From contig NC_067196.1 of NCBI RefSeq assembly GCF_000699445.3, positions 75,089,864 to 75,153,863 on the forward strand: a stretch of DNA of 64,000 bases. The letters are read 5' to 3'. Numbering within the stretch: the first letter of the stretch is position 1; each line of letters begins with the position of its first letter. Source of the stretch: Schistosoma haematobium. Its lineage: Eukaryota; Platyhelminthes; Trematoda; Strigeidida; Schistosomatidae. Below the pieces are notes generated by a model. The model ran no database searches and was not told the origin of the DNA. It saw only the letters and a list, made by a program, of their open reading frames with translations. This document shows positions 34,735 through 48,450 of this stretch, piece after piece. The position numbers and the translations under genes were made by a program.

Positions 34735-36305
34735 TCTAATTACTCCTGTTACTGCATGTCGAGGAGCATAGGCCGCCAAACAGCATTCTCCATCCAACTC
34801 TGCCCTGGACATTCCTTTCCAGTTCTTTCCTGTTATCATTCATTCATTTCATGTCTGCTTTCAATTCCCGTTGCAGTGTGTTCTTCGGCCACCCGCTTTT
34901 CTGTTTCCCTTCAGGATTCCAAGTTAGCGCCCACTTTGTAACGCAGTTAGTTGATTTCCTCAATATGTGTCCTACCACTTCCGATGTCTTTACTTAATTT
35001 CCTGTTCAACTGGAAGCTGGTTCGTTTATAAATATTTGTACCTTTTTGATGATGGTTGTGGTACTTCTCCACATTTTATCTCCGTGCAGTAGAAATGCCT
35101 TGAATTTCATATTGACTCTGATAGTGACTCTGATATTAGTTGACGGTTGTTTTGGGTCCCATGTTTTGTTGAACTGTAGGGATGCTGTCCTTGCTTTGTC
35201 AAACCTCGCCTTTACGTCTGCATCCGATCCTCCTTGGTTATCGATTATGCCTCCCAGGTACGTGAATGTTTACACCTGTTGCCGAGTTTCCCCACCAAAT
35301 GTGATTGGGTTGGTGTTCTTCATGTTGTATTTGAGGATGTTGCTTCTTCATTTATGTATGTTGAGGCCTTCTTTTACAGAGGCTGCTACTATACTAGTTG
35401 TTTTGATCTGGATTTATTCGTGTACATTGGATAGAAAAGGTAAGTAATCTGTGAAGACTGAATCGACTTGTTGTAAGCAAGCTGTTCATTGCATTCCGCA
35501 CTTCCCCTCAGACGTGGTCTTCACAGTATGATCAACCACCAGAGGAAAGAGAAAGAGAGAGAGTAGACAGCTTTGCCTGATTCTGGTCCTCATTTGGAAT
35601 GCGTTTTTCAGCTGTCCTCCATACATCACATTGCAGTGTAGTCCGTCGTATGAATTCTGTATTATGTTGAGGAGCTTCTGAGCTATTGACTCCATAGTGC
35701 AGAAGAAGGTTCCATAAGGTCCTCCAATCCACATTGTTAAATGCTTTCTCATAGTCAATCAAGTTGGTATATAGTGAATAGTTAAATTCAATTGATTGTT
35801 CAACAATGATCCGTAATGTCACGATTTGGTCCGTGCACAACCAATCCTTACGGAATACGGTCCGCTGATATTGAAGGTGGACGTCAACCGAATCTTTCAT
35901 CCGGTTTATTAACACTCTGTTGAGAGTGTTTTCCGGTGCCGATAGTAGCGTGATGCCTGTGTAGTTAGTTGTAACATTTGCTCAGATCTCTTTTCTTTTT
36001 GTATGTGGATGGGATATCCCTGTTTCCAGTTTTTCTTTGGCACTTGTTCTTCATCCTAAATCTTACTGAATAGAACATGGACCATGTTTGCTGGTGCTTC
36101 TATGTGTGACTTCATTGCCCCACATGGTATACAGTCAAGTCCTCCTACTTTCCCACTTTTAATTTGTCTGATGACCATCTATCCTGATTTCTTTATTCGT
36201 TGGTGGAGTGACAGCTATAGTGGATTCATTGAAGCTGGTTTATTCACGAGTTCGTCGAATTGTTCTACTCATCTGTCCCCCCTATCCTTGTATTTCAGTG
36301 ATTGA
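34735..36305 (-). pseudogene. RTE-clade (SR2-like) retrotransposon, decayed reverse transcriptase
   Basis: The minus strand reads, from 36305 down: DRWVEQFDELVNKPASMN; GKVGGLDCIP (pre-RT block); RVLINRMKDSVDVHLQYQ; FRKDWLCTDQIVTLRIIVEQ; YTNLIDYEKAFNNVDWRTLW (motif A); NSYDGLHCNVMYGGQLKNAF; LLSLFLFPLVVD (motif B). After a gap it continues [50 protein letters not shown] and [18 protein letters not shown], ending near 34735. The YxDD motif C block is missing, so an internal deletion around 35450 is likely; frameshifts and stops are frequent. The 3' end is the same as in the copy at 2-403. The plus-strand frames (34705, 35046, 36084) are shadows. Confidence 0.88.
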
Positions 36306-36672
36306 ATTTCTTTCTTTGTTAAAAAGCACACTCCAAAACAAATTAGATAAAAACAAATTAATTACATTTTAGCACAATTTCCTTTATATCCTTAATCACC
36401 AACTTGTTCATGGAATGCAGCTGAAGAAAGTTTATAATAGAGACTTATTTAGAAGTAATTTTATAGGACTTTATAATGTGTCGAATATAACAGTCTACTT
36501 ATGAAGAATCTATATTTAAAAGATAAACACTAACCATTCATTAACATAGGTCAAGTAATAATTTACTAATTATTCAGTATTACATAACATAAATATCTGA
36601 GCATAAGAGTACAAAAGTAATTAATTCATTTGTTTTCCCATCCAGCTAACAAAACCCGATATGAGTTCAATT

Positions 36673-36716
<44 letters not shown>

Positions 36717-37357
36717 GGTCTCATTTAAGTTGACGCTTATGTCATTTCCAAAAATCGTGTTAAAGTCCTTATGATTTATCCATCTTAGTAAATTCGTTAA
36801 TTATCATAGCATAACAACCAATGATATATATAATTTTTAAGAGGTAACCAACCGCATTAGTCGTGACTATTAAATAAACATTATACTTGATTTTTGTGGG
36901 CAATTTTCTATCGACATAGTGTCTCTGTGTGTGAGTGTATGTATGTTGATTTCCTATTGCTTTATTCTTTATTGTTGATGACGATAAAGTTTCATATGAG
37001 AAGTGGAAATTTGTTCATTTATAAAGAAGTCAATAGTATGTAATAAAAGACAGAAATTGTGATTCAAGTAAAATAATTTTAATTTATAATTCAATGATGT
37101 GGGATATAAATGAACAAAAATCACTTTAAACATAATCACGTAGTTGTCCGAAACAAATAGAAACAAAAGAACAGATAGTTTACAAGTCCATTTGTGATAT
37201 ATTCGTTCGGTTTCTATTGTATATGTGATTTAATATATATTGTTTTGTTGTTATTGTTATTGGTAGGAAGCATGATACAATGTATATCATGTCTAGAATA
37301 TGACAGCTTTTCATGAATAAATAAAAACTACTAAACAAAACAAATTTAGAATGAATC
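36306..37357. other. AT-rich sequence with a (TA)n tract
   Basis: (TA)n at 36675-36713; no gene seen. Confidence 0.6.
36675..36713. repeat. (TA)n microsatellite
   Basis: 39 bases of alternating AT. Confidence 0.97.
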
Positions 37358-37865
37358 AGTGTTAGACTACCATTGAAAACCTAAAAGCATTGGATGGCCG
37401 TTTCGTCCTAGTATGGGACTCCTAACAGTGTACATCCACGATCTTGTACACCCGATTCAAACCCAGAATCCTTGATCTCATCCCGGAATCTAACGGTGTT
37501 AGTTACTGAGGACAACTGCCTCACATCAAACACGGATGAACTCCACTAGGCACGACTTCTTACTAGAACTCCAGGAAATCCATCTTGAAGCTAGTCACTA
37601 GTGAGTACATGTTTGGTTGGATTGGTTGAAATTAGACATTGTCAATGTTGGATGCCACCTCATTAGTCTGGAGGTTAAGCGTTAGCACACGGGATTGAGG
37701 ATCCTGGGTTTGAATCACGTGTGCGAGACCGTGGATGTACACTGTTGAAGAGTCCCATGCTAGGATAAAACGGTTATCCAATCCTCCCAGGTTTTCAATG
37801 ATGGTCTAACATTGATCCATTCGTGAACACAATTAAAACTCAACTATCTCCACAACCCTATACTG
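37358..37865. mobile_element. Two SINEs head to head (inverted pair)
   Basis: The minus-strand copy (37358-37610) runs from the 3' end to the 5' end ('tagtcactagtgagtacatg'). The plus-strand copy (about 37625-37865) follows from 'gttgaaattagacatt' through A box, B box ('gtttgaatcac') and 3' end ('aaacggttatccaatcc ... atccattcgtg'). Both hammerheads are damaged: the left lost bases in CTGAGGA (reads TTAGGA) and the right reads TTGAAGA with GGATAAA. The arms are clearly more diverged than those at 31.3 kb. Confidence 0.82.
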
Positions 37866-38307
37866 AAAATTATGAATGATATTTTTCAAAAATCAAGTTG
37901 GGACTATTTATTTTACTGTGCTTAAGTGAATCAGAAGTATAAGGGTACTACATCTTTCATGACGAAGTTAACCACAAAAAAGATTATCATTACAGAATAA
38001 TGGAAAATTTGTTTTATTATATTCTCAATATAGACACATAAAATGAGAAAGCTGAGAACAGTCAATAGTTTGTCCTTGTAAATCGCCAATTAATTTTTAT
38101 AAAGTTACTAGCTGGAAATATTATGGTACATCACGTGTATGATCGTTCATTATTTCGTTAATGTTTGAACATACTAATTGTGAGTAATACTTTGAATATT
38201 ATACATTAATTCTCTTTCATCCAACATATCATTTTGTTAAATGAATTTCATTCATGACATGTGTATAATCTGGTATTTGAAAGTGGATTTGATATTTGTT
38301 AATTAGG
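37866..38307. other. AT-rich non-coding sequence
   Basis: Nothing recognised. Confidence 0.5.
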
Positions 38308-38400
38308 CTTCCAGGTTTTTTATGGTGGTCTAGCTTGAATTGACTCATGAACTCAACTATTACACTACTATGAAATCCACAAAACCTCTTTCTGAATATA
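38308..38400 (+). mobile_element. SINE 3'-end fragment
   Basis: 'cttccaggttttttatggtggtctagcttgaattgactcatgaactcaac ... ccacaaaacctctttctga' is the last 90 bases of the SINE, starting just after the hammerhead. Confidence 0.78.
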
Positions 38401-38649
38401 AGATATTATTAATATCAAATTTTCGCAACAACTAAACAAATCAAACTATTATGTTGCTGGGATATATATATATAATCTATTTTCAAAAGTTTCGCATTCA
38501 CATTCACACAAAAACTGTTCATTAGACAGTGATTAATGTCATGTTTTAACAGTTCTTAGTATTGATCTTATTATATTGATCAAGTCTATATTGAAGTCAC
38601 ATCATGTATATGACACTCAAAAGTATTATCACTTAGTTATTATTTTTAA

Positions 38650-38822
38650 TAGTTGAGATCATTAGTCAATTAAAGCTAGACCATCATAGAAGACGTGGAA
38701 CCACTGTACGGCCATTTCGTCCTATTGTGGGACTACTCAGCAATGCGCACTCACGATCCCGCCTTACGAGATTCGAACTCAGAACCTATCAGTCCGGCGC
38801 GCGAACGCCTAAGCTATTATAT
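38650..38822 (-). mobile_element. tRNA-derived SINE, 5'-truncated
   Basis: Minus-strand copy from the 3' end ('gagatcattagtcaattaaagctag') to the B box ('gagattcgaactc'), truncated in the A-box region by an AT-rich stretch at 38820. In the hammerhead helix II and GAA are intact and helix I can form (CATTG with CAGTG, one wobble). CTGAGTA instead of CTGAGGA removes the invariant G8. Confidence 0.82.
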
Positions 38823-41800
38823 TTTTTTATTATTATATTATTTCTACAGTTTAGATAATAATCAATCTATCGATGACAAGTTTGGACTTGATAGTTTCAA
38901 GTAAATTGAACATTAGTTAGGAAGTTAATGATAAATTTAATCGAATTCGATTATTTATTCACTTTGAAGAAGCGACTTATATTCAGCCGCGAATCTCATC
39001 GGGATATAACAAAAAATATACATATACATATGCATATACATATACACATTCAAAAAAAGCATTTGAGTTCATCCACATTACCCTCACTACGATATTTTAA
39101 CAAATAGTGACTAGGTAAACACCATTCAAGCAAGTTTCCGATCAGAATTATTGAATTTGTTTTTTGCAGTTTGTTTTCACTAATTCTTTTTAGATATAAG
39201 AGATTTTAAACTCTTTAATGTTGTTTTTACTAAGAGTATATATATAACTACCGAATGTCACCTGTATCTTAATTTAGCAGAACGTTATAATATTTATTAG
39301 TTATCTACTATGGATATACTGCTGCCAGTGTTCAATAGATCTGTTGCACTTATCGGTTTGAGGACCTGGGACAGCTTATCGCTGAGAAATATAGTACGAT
39401 TTTGATTTAAGCCAATCCTTCAGTGACAAATGAAAAAGATACAAAAATAACAATGTTCTGTCGACGGTAGGGCTATTGATTTCGATTTATTGTAGTCTGT
39501 GACAAAAAATACGGGTGATACATAACTTTCTATAAAACTCTTTACATGGAAAACACTATGAGATAGAGTAGGACTTCATATATATCGAGTAAAATGATGA
39601 TGGCATTGTTAATTTTCTGAGGTATGCCTCTCTCATTAAAATACTTCACAGAAGTACAAATTATTTGATAAAATGGTCGTGTACCTATCAAGGGTAACTT
39701 TAAAAATACTGTTTTATTTTCTACTGTTTTCTTATTCTGTTGTAATAGAGCTGTTTATACTAACTATGTTCTTGATCACATCAAAAATTGATTTCCTGAT
39801 TAAGGTTATATCTATATCTAAAGCTCTTTAGAACACTTACTAATAATGATCAAAGCCTGGTAAATACAATTAAGTTCTTATTGATTTATAAATTTGGCAG
39901 AGGAAAAAAACTAAAATCGACCCATTAAACATTACTTTCCACAATGGAATTTTAATCTAAAATAAAAGAGTAACCAGGTGAAACAATCCATAAAAATTAA
40001 ATACACCTGTAATGTTCTATACATTATACATAATTGTCAGTAATAGTATTCCACTTTTGTATTTACACACTAATGATTGTAATTATTTTATTTCAATAAT
40101 GAATCGTTAATGAACAGAAGTGAAAAGAAATAAACACAATTATTGATTATTGGGAGTAAACTAACTCCTTTCATTTCATGAATTCATTTCATTATCTATC
40201 TATCACTATATATATAATTGTACATTTGTTTTTTATTGATAATCCATCATAAGTACTATGTATATTGAATTGGTTAGAACATATTTTCCATAAAATATTT
40301 GATCAGTAAATCGTCTTATGCATTTTTTCTAATACATCCAGTTAACTTGTATTCAGTTTGATAAAGAATGCAGATGTTTATTTCAATAATACAAAAAAAA
40401 GTATTTGTGCATTTATTTGTTTACTTATTACTTGTAAGATATATGCATAGAAATGAATGTTGAGTACTGCAACAACAACAGCAACAACAACTACTACTAT
40501 TATTCGTTTATCTGTATCCAATACCTAGAATAGTACTCATAAATTCGCAGTTATATATTTCTGGTATGTTTCAAAGAAATCCACTTATCATAAGGCAGTT
40601 GAAGAAAAAAACATTAGGAAAGACAAAACAACATTCCAGGAATTGATAGGCATATTAATTTACTCATTGAAATAAAATACATTTTTTTCAAGATAATTTT
40701 TTTGTTCATTGTGATTGACAAATGTTTCATTATTAAGAGTTGAAAGGGAAAATGAAACATTAGTAATGGTTTTTTAGTACAGTGTCTGTCTGTAAAATAT
40801 TCTTAAACATTCAATAGTAATGGATGCAGTAAATAATACTCTAGGAATATTCAACACCTGATCATCTGGGTCTTTTTCTCTTCTTTTTTTTTAAACAATG
40901 TATTTACACATTTTCATTTACATTCTCATCAATATCAATTGAATTTGTTTGAATTTTTCGAATGTACTACTTTTAACGTCAGGTTTATTAAAGTTTACAA
41001 TGTGTCTGTATAAGTGTAAATGAATAGCATAACATTCATACTTCTAAATGATATTCTTCATGGAAGTGAAAATAAAGATAAATTGTAGCATTATAATTCA
41101 GTATAGTATGAGGTTTTCAATGAGAAAATATGAAATAAATGAAAGAATGAAATGAATAGTGAGGAACTGGAATAGGAAAGTGAAGAATTTAAGTCAATGT
41201 ATAAATGAATAAATGAATATTATTTACGCTCCTCATGATTAAGACATTAAAATCTGATATATATATATATAATTTGATCAATACCTTGTACTAGACAAAG
41301 ATGTAGATCCTACAGAAGATCTGAAGTAGTGCAAATATCTCAGCAGTACCGCCTCTGCTTATGGCACTGTGTGACTCATGTTTGAAACTTAGAGAGATCA
41401 TTAAAATTCTTAATTTTACATTTATGTGTTGATGATAAGTATGAACTCGTACGAGCTCTATATTTACGGTTTATTGGTGGTTGAATCCAACCGCCTAATA
41501 TTAGTATGACCAGTTTCGAGACATATTATTTGAAATTTTCATACATGGTTTAGTTGACTTGTAGACAAAGGACTGAGAGTTTGCTATCTGTTATACGAAA
41601 CAAATTGACAGTGAATAACTTAGTCGGTTGACGTTATATTTTAATTTGATCAGCGGAATAAAACTAGTTTAACCTATAGGTCTATCCATTTGACTCATAT
41701 TGCATTCTGCATTAGTGCGCAACGTAATCCACTGATTTTTCGTTTTGTTTCTTGACGTCCTATGTCTAACTTAAAACAAAATCTAAACCAGCAGTTTCAA

Positions 41801-43429
41801 AGTTCTTCACACAGGACTACCCTGTATTCTAAATTCCGGACTGGTACAGTTTGTACCTTTTCACATGTCATTCAGTTTAACGTTTTATACAAAAGTTATC
41901 TTGAATTTTACAGTAAATTTTTCACTAAAGCTATTTGATTTACATTTGGCGGAAATTTCAGAGTCCCATTGTACATTCTTATTGAAAACTAAACATATAA
42001 CCTTGAAGGTTTATGGTCCTCGGTGAGTTTGACTTTTAGTCTGATGCTTCTAAATTTTTCTTATTACACCTATTCAGATCAATCCGTAACGAACACCCAT
42101 TAGATATTAAAATAAACTTCCTTAAAATCCCTTGAACAAACAATTCAGTAAATAAATTCATAGTCGTAAACAATATTATATGTGGAATGGATCGAAAGTT
42201 GTGTTTATTGATCGATAAGGTACTAATGCAATAGCAAGAATGGGTTCTAACTTGTAACTAAACATATTTTCTTTCCATTTTCCTCATCATCATTACATAT
42301 TATGATGGTGCCTTTGTGTTGAATAGTCAATTCGAATTACAGTAAAACAAAGCCTTATTTAAAAACTAAAAATCACTATATAAGATAAAAGATTACTCAA
42401 TCAATTTAGTCAGCAATAATGTTTAATTCTATTGTTAATTTAAATATCACTATCCTGAATTCTCATTTGTGTTTACATCCTTATGTGTATATGAGTTTTT
42501 AGTTTCATAAAGTTTAGCTGTTATCATAACTATCATTCTCTTCATTATCGTTTTCTACACATATTTATGTTAATATATTTAACATTTGATCACTATGGGT
42601 GATGTCCAACTATTCATGTTTGTCAGTAGCATAAACATTTGTTGTTTCTATACTACATCAATCAAACTAAAAAATTTCGATAATATCTTTAAAATATACA
42701 TTTGATTCATGTACTTGTCTTTCGCTCTTTGCTTGTTTTGTCCACTTAGTTACTATAACAATTAAGAAATTAAATTGAGAATAGATTAATATATATAAAC
42801 AAATTCGAAAAGAGATTAAAAACAGAGAAACATGTGGATATGTGTATAACAAAGGAGGTATTAAATAATGGGAGGATAATAGTAGTAAAATTAGTCCACT
42901 TTTTCACAATAACCACAATCGTGATCACGTCCCCATAGACACAATCCCAACTATCCTTAATTACATATTTTTATAACCTTTCATAAAATTTTCATTAAAC
43001 AATATGAGAGCAGATGAGAATAGGAAATGAGACAATAATTAGTAATTAAAACATCATAAGGACTAATATTTAAATTAAACATACCATATATTCAGGTGAA
43101 TTAAGCGAATGATTGTGCAATATAACTCAGTTTAATAGTTATATATATAAACAGTATAAAGTAATCTCATTTGTAACAAACTTGAGAATTATTTACACAT
43201 CTGTCATAGTTTAGCCATAACACTTTTTAAAACATCTCAAGAGTAAATAGTATACATTTATAATTAAACTATATTTTCGCATGGTAATAGATTGTAGAGG
43301 GGTATTTCATAGTTTGAGCGCTGAACTCTTTACCTAGTGGGTTAAATTTTTAAAATCATTAAAGTATTAATTTCAGCTCTCTTAATGATTGGCGTGACTT
43401 CCGCGATCGATAATGATTATTAACAGTAT
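38823..43429. other. Long AT-rich non-coding sequence
   Basis: No gene and no dispersed repeat that I can name in 4.6 kb. Small structures: alternating 'tatacatatacatatgcatatacatataca' at 39020-39049, (CAA)n-type run at 40470-40490, short (TA)n at 41257-41270 and 43139-43149. Confidence 0.5.
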
Positions 43430-43800
43430 AGAGGTTGTGAAGATTGTTAGCTTTTTGATTGAGATCATGAACCGATTGATGTTAGAAAATTCTCGGAGTT
43501 CTGGTGAGAAGCCGTGACCAGTAGAGCTAATCCGTGTCGGGTAAAAACAGGTGTCTACCTCAGTACAATGGAGGATGGTCGCGCAATTACGTGGATTGGT
43601 TGAGGTTAGACACTAAAACCATTGGATACCGTCTCAGTGGTCCAGTAGGTTAAGCGTTCGCGCGCGAGACTGAAGGCCCTGTGTTCGAATCGATCGTGGA
43701 TGCTCACTGCTGAGGAGTCCCACAATAGGACGAAGCCTGTCGTTCAGTGCTTCCAGGTTTCCAATGGTGGTCTAGCATCAATCGGTTCATGATCTCAATC
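43430..43800 (+). mobile_element. Near full-length tRNA-derived SINE with reversed 3' tail in front
   Basis: 43430-43483 is the reversed 3' tail ('tgattgagatcatgaaccgattgatgttaga'). It is joined to a forward copy starting 'ttctcggagttctggtgagaagccgtgacc'. The A box is in 'tcagtggtccagtaggttaagc' and the B box is 'gtgttcgaatcg'. The 3' end is the GGTTCATGATCTCAATC variant shared with 47.1 kb, so these two form a subfamily. Confidence 0.84.
43705..43750 (+). ncRNA. SINE hammerhead, core kept but helix III damaged
   Basis: CACTG, CTGAGGA, GTCC/GGAC helix II with loop CACAATA, GAA, then GCCTGTCGT, T, CAGTG. The catalytic strings and helices I and II are intact. Position 15.1 is G instead of A, and helix III no longer pairs well. 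It lies in sense orientation to the zinc-finger gene if the 11.8-kb exon belongs to it. Confidence 0.55.
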
Positions 43801-46800
43801 AAAAAAATGATTATTAGGTTAGTTGCAATCTTCATTTATTTTTATAACATCTAAGTGTTCTATACTTCTAAATGGATTGTTGTAGGATATATATGTATAC
43901 AATAAACTGTCTCTTAGTGCTTAGCCGAGGTCTGCGGTTCAGAGAGAATGTGGTTATAGTATAAAAGTGTTATGTATAAAGTGAATATTGAGTGGCACTT
44001 TTTGTCACTTTTTACAGTTAATTTTAACAAAAATATATCTGTCGGACAATTTAGTATGTAGATTGCATTTGCCGTTAATTGAGAGTTTGTTGGGTCTATA
44101 ATTGATGGACGACCTTTGAGCGACGCTAGTGACCTTGAGAATGTTTACTTATTAACTGGAACTAAATGATGGTTATAAAGCTGTGTAAGAAATTAGAATT
44201 ATGATTTACAGTTGATTGTCACGGTTAGGCTTTTCATCACGAAACGACATCATCCAAAATGCCAAAACTCTATTAGGCCAAGTGGATGAATGAAATTCGT
44301 GCAAAAGTCCAAGACCTGTTATCTTATATCTGACCGGTTCATCCATAAATTATAGTTTCGCCGAGAGTTTAATCTAGGAAAAGTGTTTCTTACTAATTGA
44401 GACTTATCAATTGAAAGTCCCTGCATCGCAGGGACTGTTAGTATTTGGACTATGACTTGCATTTAGCATTATCTTCCTCAAAATGCTAAGATATTTTAAA
44501 TCTTTCTTTAACTGTTCATTATGTATCATAATTTATTTTCATGTTAGATATTAGGGTTCGAATGAAGTTGATGATTGCTTTCATCGTTTTTTTTTAAAAG
44601 TAGGCAAATAAAGTCTAATTAATTGTTTACTGATATATGAGGATTTCATTAGCTTTCCACCCTTTACAGAAATGATGTATCTTTCAAAAATGTTTAAATT
44701 TTCTATCCGATTTCTTTATATCTACAGGACACCGTTGTGATGCAGTTAAATGAATAAATTATATTCATATGCACATATACGATTTCAGAAGTCAGTTCAT
44801 GTTATGTATCTCTTTAAATTTTCATATTTCTAGGTGGATAGTCTTTAGGATTAATATTTAAAGTACGGTGGTCTACCCGAAATAACCTCACTATAGTGGA
44901 AAGAACACACATCCCTTGAATCAACTCCCTAATTACAGCAAATAATAAATACATTTTTGGCTTACATTTTGATAAACTGAAATAAACTGGAATATAATCC
45001 ATTATCTGTCTTGTTTGTGGATTACTTGGAAGTACTCCTAACTGTCAAAAAGATTTATTTAAGTGAAATAATCCATTTTACTTACTTTTATACTGATAAG
45101 TTTAGCGAACGTTTTAATTGATAACTGTTTCATTGCTGATAACTTCTTTGAGCTCTGGAATTTATAGTTTTATATTAAGATTGTAAGGAATTAATTTCTA
45201 TTAATTTGGCTAAATTTGATATCTCTCACCATAGACCATAGTCCGGGGTTGATTGAGAGTTCCAAAGTAATCCGGTAAACGTTCTTGGAAGTTTAGTGTA
45301 ATTAATGATTATCACTTTATCTTTTCGCACTTTAGCAGATGTTTCATTAAATGACATTAATTCATGAGGGATTTGACTTGATTTTGTTGAGTCAATGTAT
45401 TATTAGTTCATGATCTAACATTCTTAAAGATAAATCAAGGGAAGTTTTCAAGAATTTTATGCTTCGCTTGAGAAATCCTCTAACTACTCTACGAATCAGG
45501 AGCATACAGTCTTTGTGAATTTCACGTTACCATTAAGCAGTTATTAATTGTGACTACAACTAAATCAATTTTTAAATCATTTTAATGGTTGACAAGTTCT
45601 CATTAAGGAAGATACGTTCAAGTAGTTAGAGCTGCATCATCGTAAGCTCGAACTCTTCCTTACACCTACTACAATTAATGTAGTCCAGTATTTGTCTAAA
45701 ATGTCGGATATAACACATAACTTGATACTAAGTACGTGAGTTTTCACAAAAATACTCTGATATTTAGGTGAATATTGACTTCGGGAATAATAGCTTCTCG
45801 CATATTTTCTGTTATTATGCAAATCAGTTCAGTAAAATATATCATAAATCTGTCTCATACTAGTCCACCGGTTTTGAGATAAAGTGACTCTTAATAGATG
45901 AACTACTGTTATTTGGATTAAATAATTTTAAAATCCTATAAACCGCTTTTTGAACATTATTGCTCGTCAACCATTTTTAATCTTGTTTCCATCGAAATTA
46001 TAGTGAACAACAACAATAACAACATCATCATCATCAACCTAATCATCTATGCATTATACATATAATTACAGTTATTAATTTTATTCCTTCTTCAGGTGGT
46101 TTATTATTAATTCTTGATCAATAAACCCGTATTCGATGTTTCACAAAAACAAACTGATTATTTTCAAACTTCTGTTTAGATATAAATACAATCTATTACT
46201 AATTCATCAGCCTACTCTCATTCTTTGTCCATCTACCTACCTACTTGTTTGTCTATTTCAACAACACAAGCTAACATCACTCACTCTCCATCAAGTTTAA
46301 ATTTTGATGGACAATTTGTAGATTAAAATTATTTACATGGTTGTTTTGTTTAGATCAAACAACCTGTTTTGTATACTATTCTAAATTAATCCTTTTCATT
46401 TAAGTTGCTAAGGTTCTACTGTGATGTCATCAAAACTAGTCATTCATAAACATATTCATTCACTGACACACTCATTCACTCATCCAACTGATTCATATTT
46501 TCTACTTTTATTTTTAAAGTGAAATAAAAGTGGGGAGAATGATTTCTTGTCATAAAAGACCTATCCAATTACAAAAACTGATGGTTAAGTTTTACAAAAA
46601 ATGTAGATCGAAATTTTCGATCAAAATTTTTTCAGGTTACTAGAATATTATGATTAAAACGTGTTGCTATTGCTATTATAATTACAGTTATTATTACTCT
46701 TGTTGTCGTGCGTGTTAATGATTAGCTCTCATGGATTAATTATTCCAAGTGAACTCAACCTTATATATTTATATAAACAAGCAAACAAACAAACAAACAG

Positions 46801-47089
46801 TAATAATCATACCAATACGCAACCTTTCTTTCGATTTGTCCCGTTTACTGCCTATCTTTGTTACATAGATTTAAATAGATATATGAAAGAATAATAATAA
46901 TAGTGGAACAAAGAAGAGAAAAGTAGGAGGAGACATTTTTTATACTGGAAGCAAATATCTTGTAACCTAGTACATGAGATGAATAGAGAGAAACGACTAG
47001 CAAGTATAACAGTGTTTAATTACAGTTCACCTAAGTAGAAAGGGAGGACATAATGACTGTTAAAGCGGTTTAAACAATCAAATAATTTT
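43801..47089. other. AT-rich non-coding sequence
   Basis: A small perfect hairpin at 44416-44436 and an (AAAC)n run at 46780-46799. The segment 44220-44440 is less AT-rich but matches nothing known to me. Confidence 0.5.
44416..44436. repeat. Perfect 9-bp hairpin with 3-base loop
   Basis: AGTCCCTGC-ATC-GCAGGGACT. The GC content is high for this region. It is not followed by a T run, and no gene is nearby. Confidence 0.75.
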
Positions 47090-47245
47090 TTTTGATTGCG
47101 ATCATGAACTGATTGATGTTAGACCACCATTGAGAACCTGGAAGCAGTGAACAGCTATTTTGTTCCGGGTTTTCATTGGTGGTCTAACATCAATCGGTTC
47201 ATGATCTCAATCAAAAACTTAACAATCTCCACAACCCCTAAACTG
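47090..47245. mobile_element. Fold-back pair of SINE 3' ends (short hairpin)
   Basis: 'gattgcgatcatgaactgattgatgttagaccaccattgagaacc' (47094 on) is mirrored by 'gggttttcattggtggtctaacatcaatcggttcatgatctcaatc' (to about 47213). About 20 bases of hammerhead relic lie between. The arms pair over about 45 bp. Confidence 0.82.
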
Positions 47246-48279
47246 ATAATCAAATAATTATTGAACAAATGTTTCCTTTTTTTGTTGATACTGATTTACA
47301 AATCAGTTACTTCCAATATTTTATTTAGTAATTTTGTCTCTAGTTTTTATCTGTTAATTAGTATCATAATAAAAAGGTGTTTCATGGATATGATCCATGC
47401 TATACTGTGTTCCTTGAATTTCTGATTTGATTATCTAATGGTAATATGGCTTAAAATCTTTGTCATTGATTACTACACTATGTGAATTTATATAAGTGTA
47501 ATTCTCTATATATTATACTATCAAGTTACCTGTATCACTGATCATAAATCAAAAATTTTATTAGTAGACTGTACTTAAACAACAAGAACAGGTACGTTTA
47601 CTTAACATAATCTAGTTCTTCTGGAATATATTGGATTTTCAAGTACACTATTATCATAAACATAAACACATATATAGTTTACATGAAAAAGAAATTTTTA
47701 GTGGCTAACTTCAACGCATCATTATCACTTGTTATTGTTATGGAAAGGATAATCGAATTGTGCTTAGATTTGAACTTAAACTGTAATTATAATAATGACA
47801 ATACAGTGCATGTGTAAACTGAACTAAATACACAGGTGAGTCTCAAAAGCTTCTAGTTGAGAAATACTTCAGTCTCGTCTTTATAAATCAATGAGGTTTG
47901 GCGACATGAAATGATATACACATGTGCAAGACTATATGATCCTCATCGAATTTCTTTTTTTTAAACCAGATCCTTAAGTATCATCACTTGACAAAATTTA
48001 TTTTCTTACTCAATCTAATTTATCCTAAAAAGATCGAACGACTGACCAAATGAAATAATATTTCACCTTAGATGGTGTTGTCCAGATTATTGAGTTTTCA
48101 ATTTCTCAAAGCGGACTGATTTCGACAAGACAACCACTGACTAATTTTGAGTGAGTAATTCCAGAAGTTTTTAGAAAAAGCTGGTGGATTTCACCACTGT
48201 CTGGGGTAGAATAAATACAGTCAATGTCTATGTATAAATGCGCAATATTGAGAAATGACTGAGTTTAGATTATAGACAA
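47246..48279. other. AT-rich non-coding sequence
   Basis: Nothing recognised. Confidence 0.5.
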
Positions 48280-48450
48280 CGACTTAGTGGTCTAAATGTT
48301 AAGTGCTCACCACGAAAAATATAAGTCCCAGAATCGAACCTTGATAGGGTTGTGGATAAACTCTACTGGAAAATCACATACAAAGTCAAAAAGCTTCCCA
48401 AGACTTCCTAGTTTTGATTGGTTGTCCAACTAAATTCAGTCAATCATGCA
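48280..48450 (+). mobile_element. Strongly diverged tRNA-derived SINE
   Basis: The A box-like 'acttagtggtctaaatgttaag', B box-like 'agaatcgaacct', 'gttgtggat', 'cttcctagttttgattggttgtccaac' and 'attcagtcaatcatg' are in the family order, but the ribozyme core is gone. It is an old copy. Confidence 0.62.

Noticed and set aside
35046..35447. 133-residue plus-strand open frame
   Set aside because: Antisense of the RTE reverse transcriptase, which is clearly readable on the minus strand.
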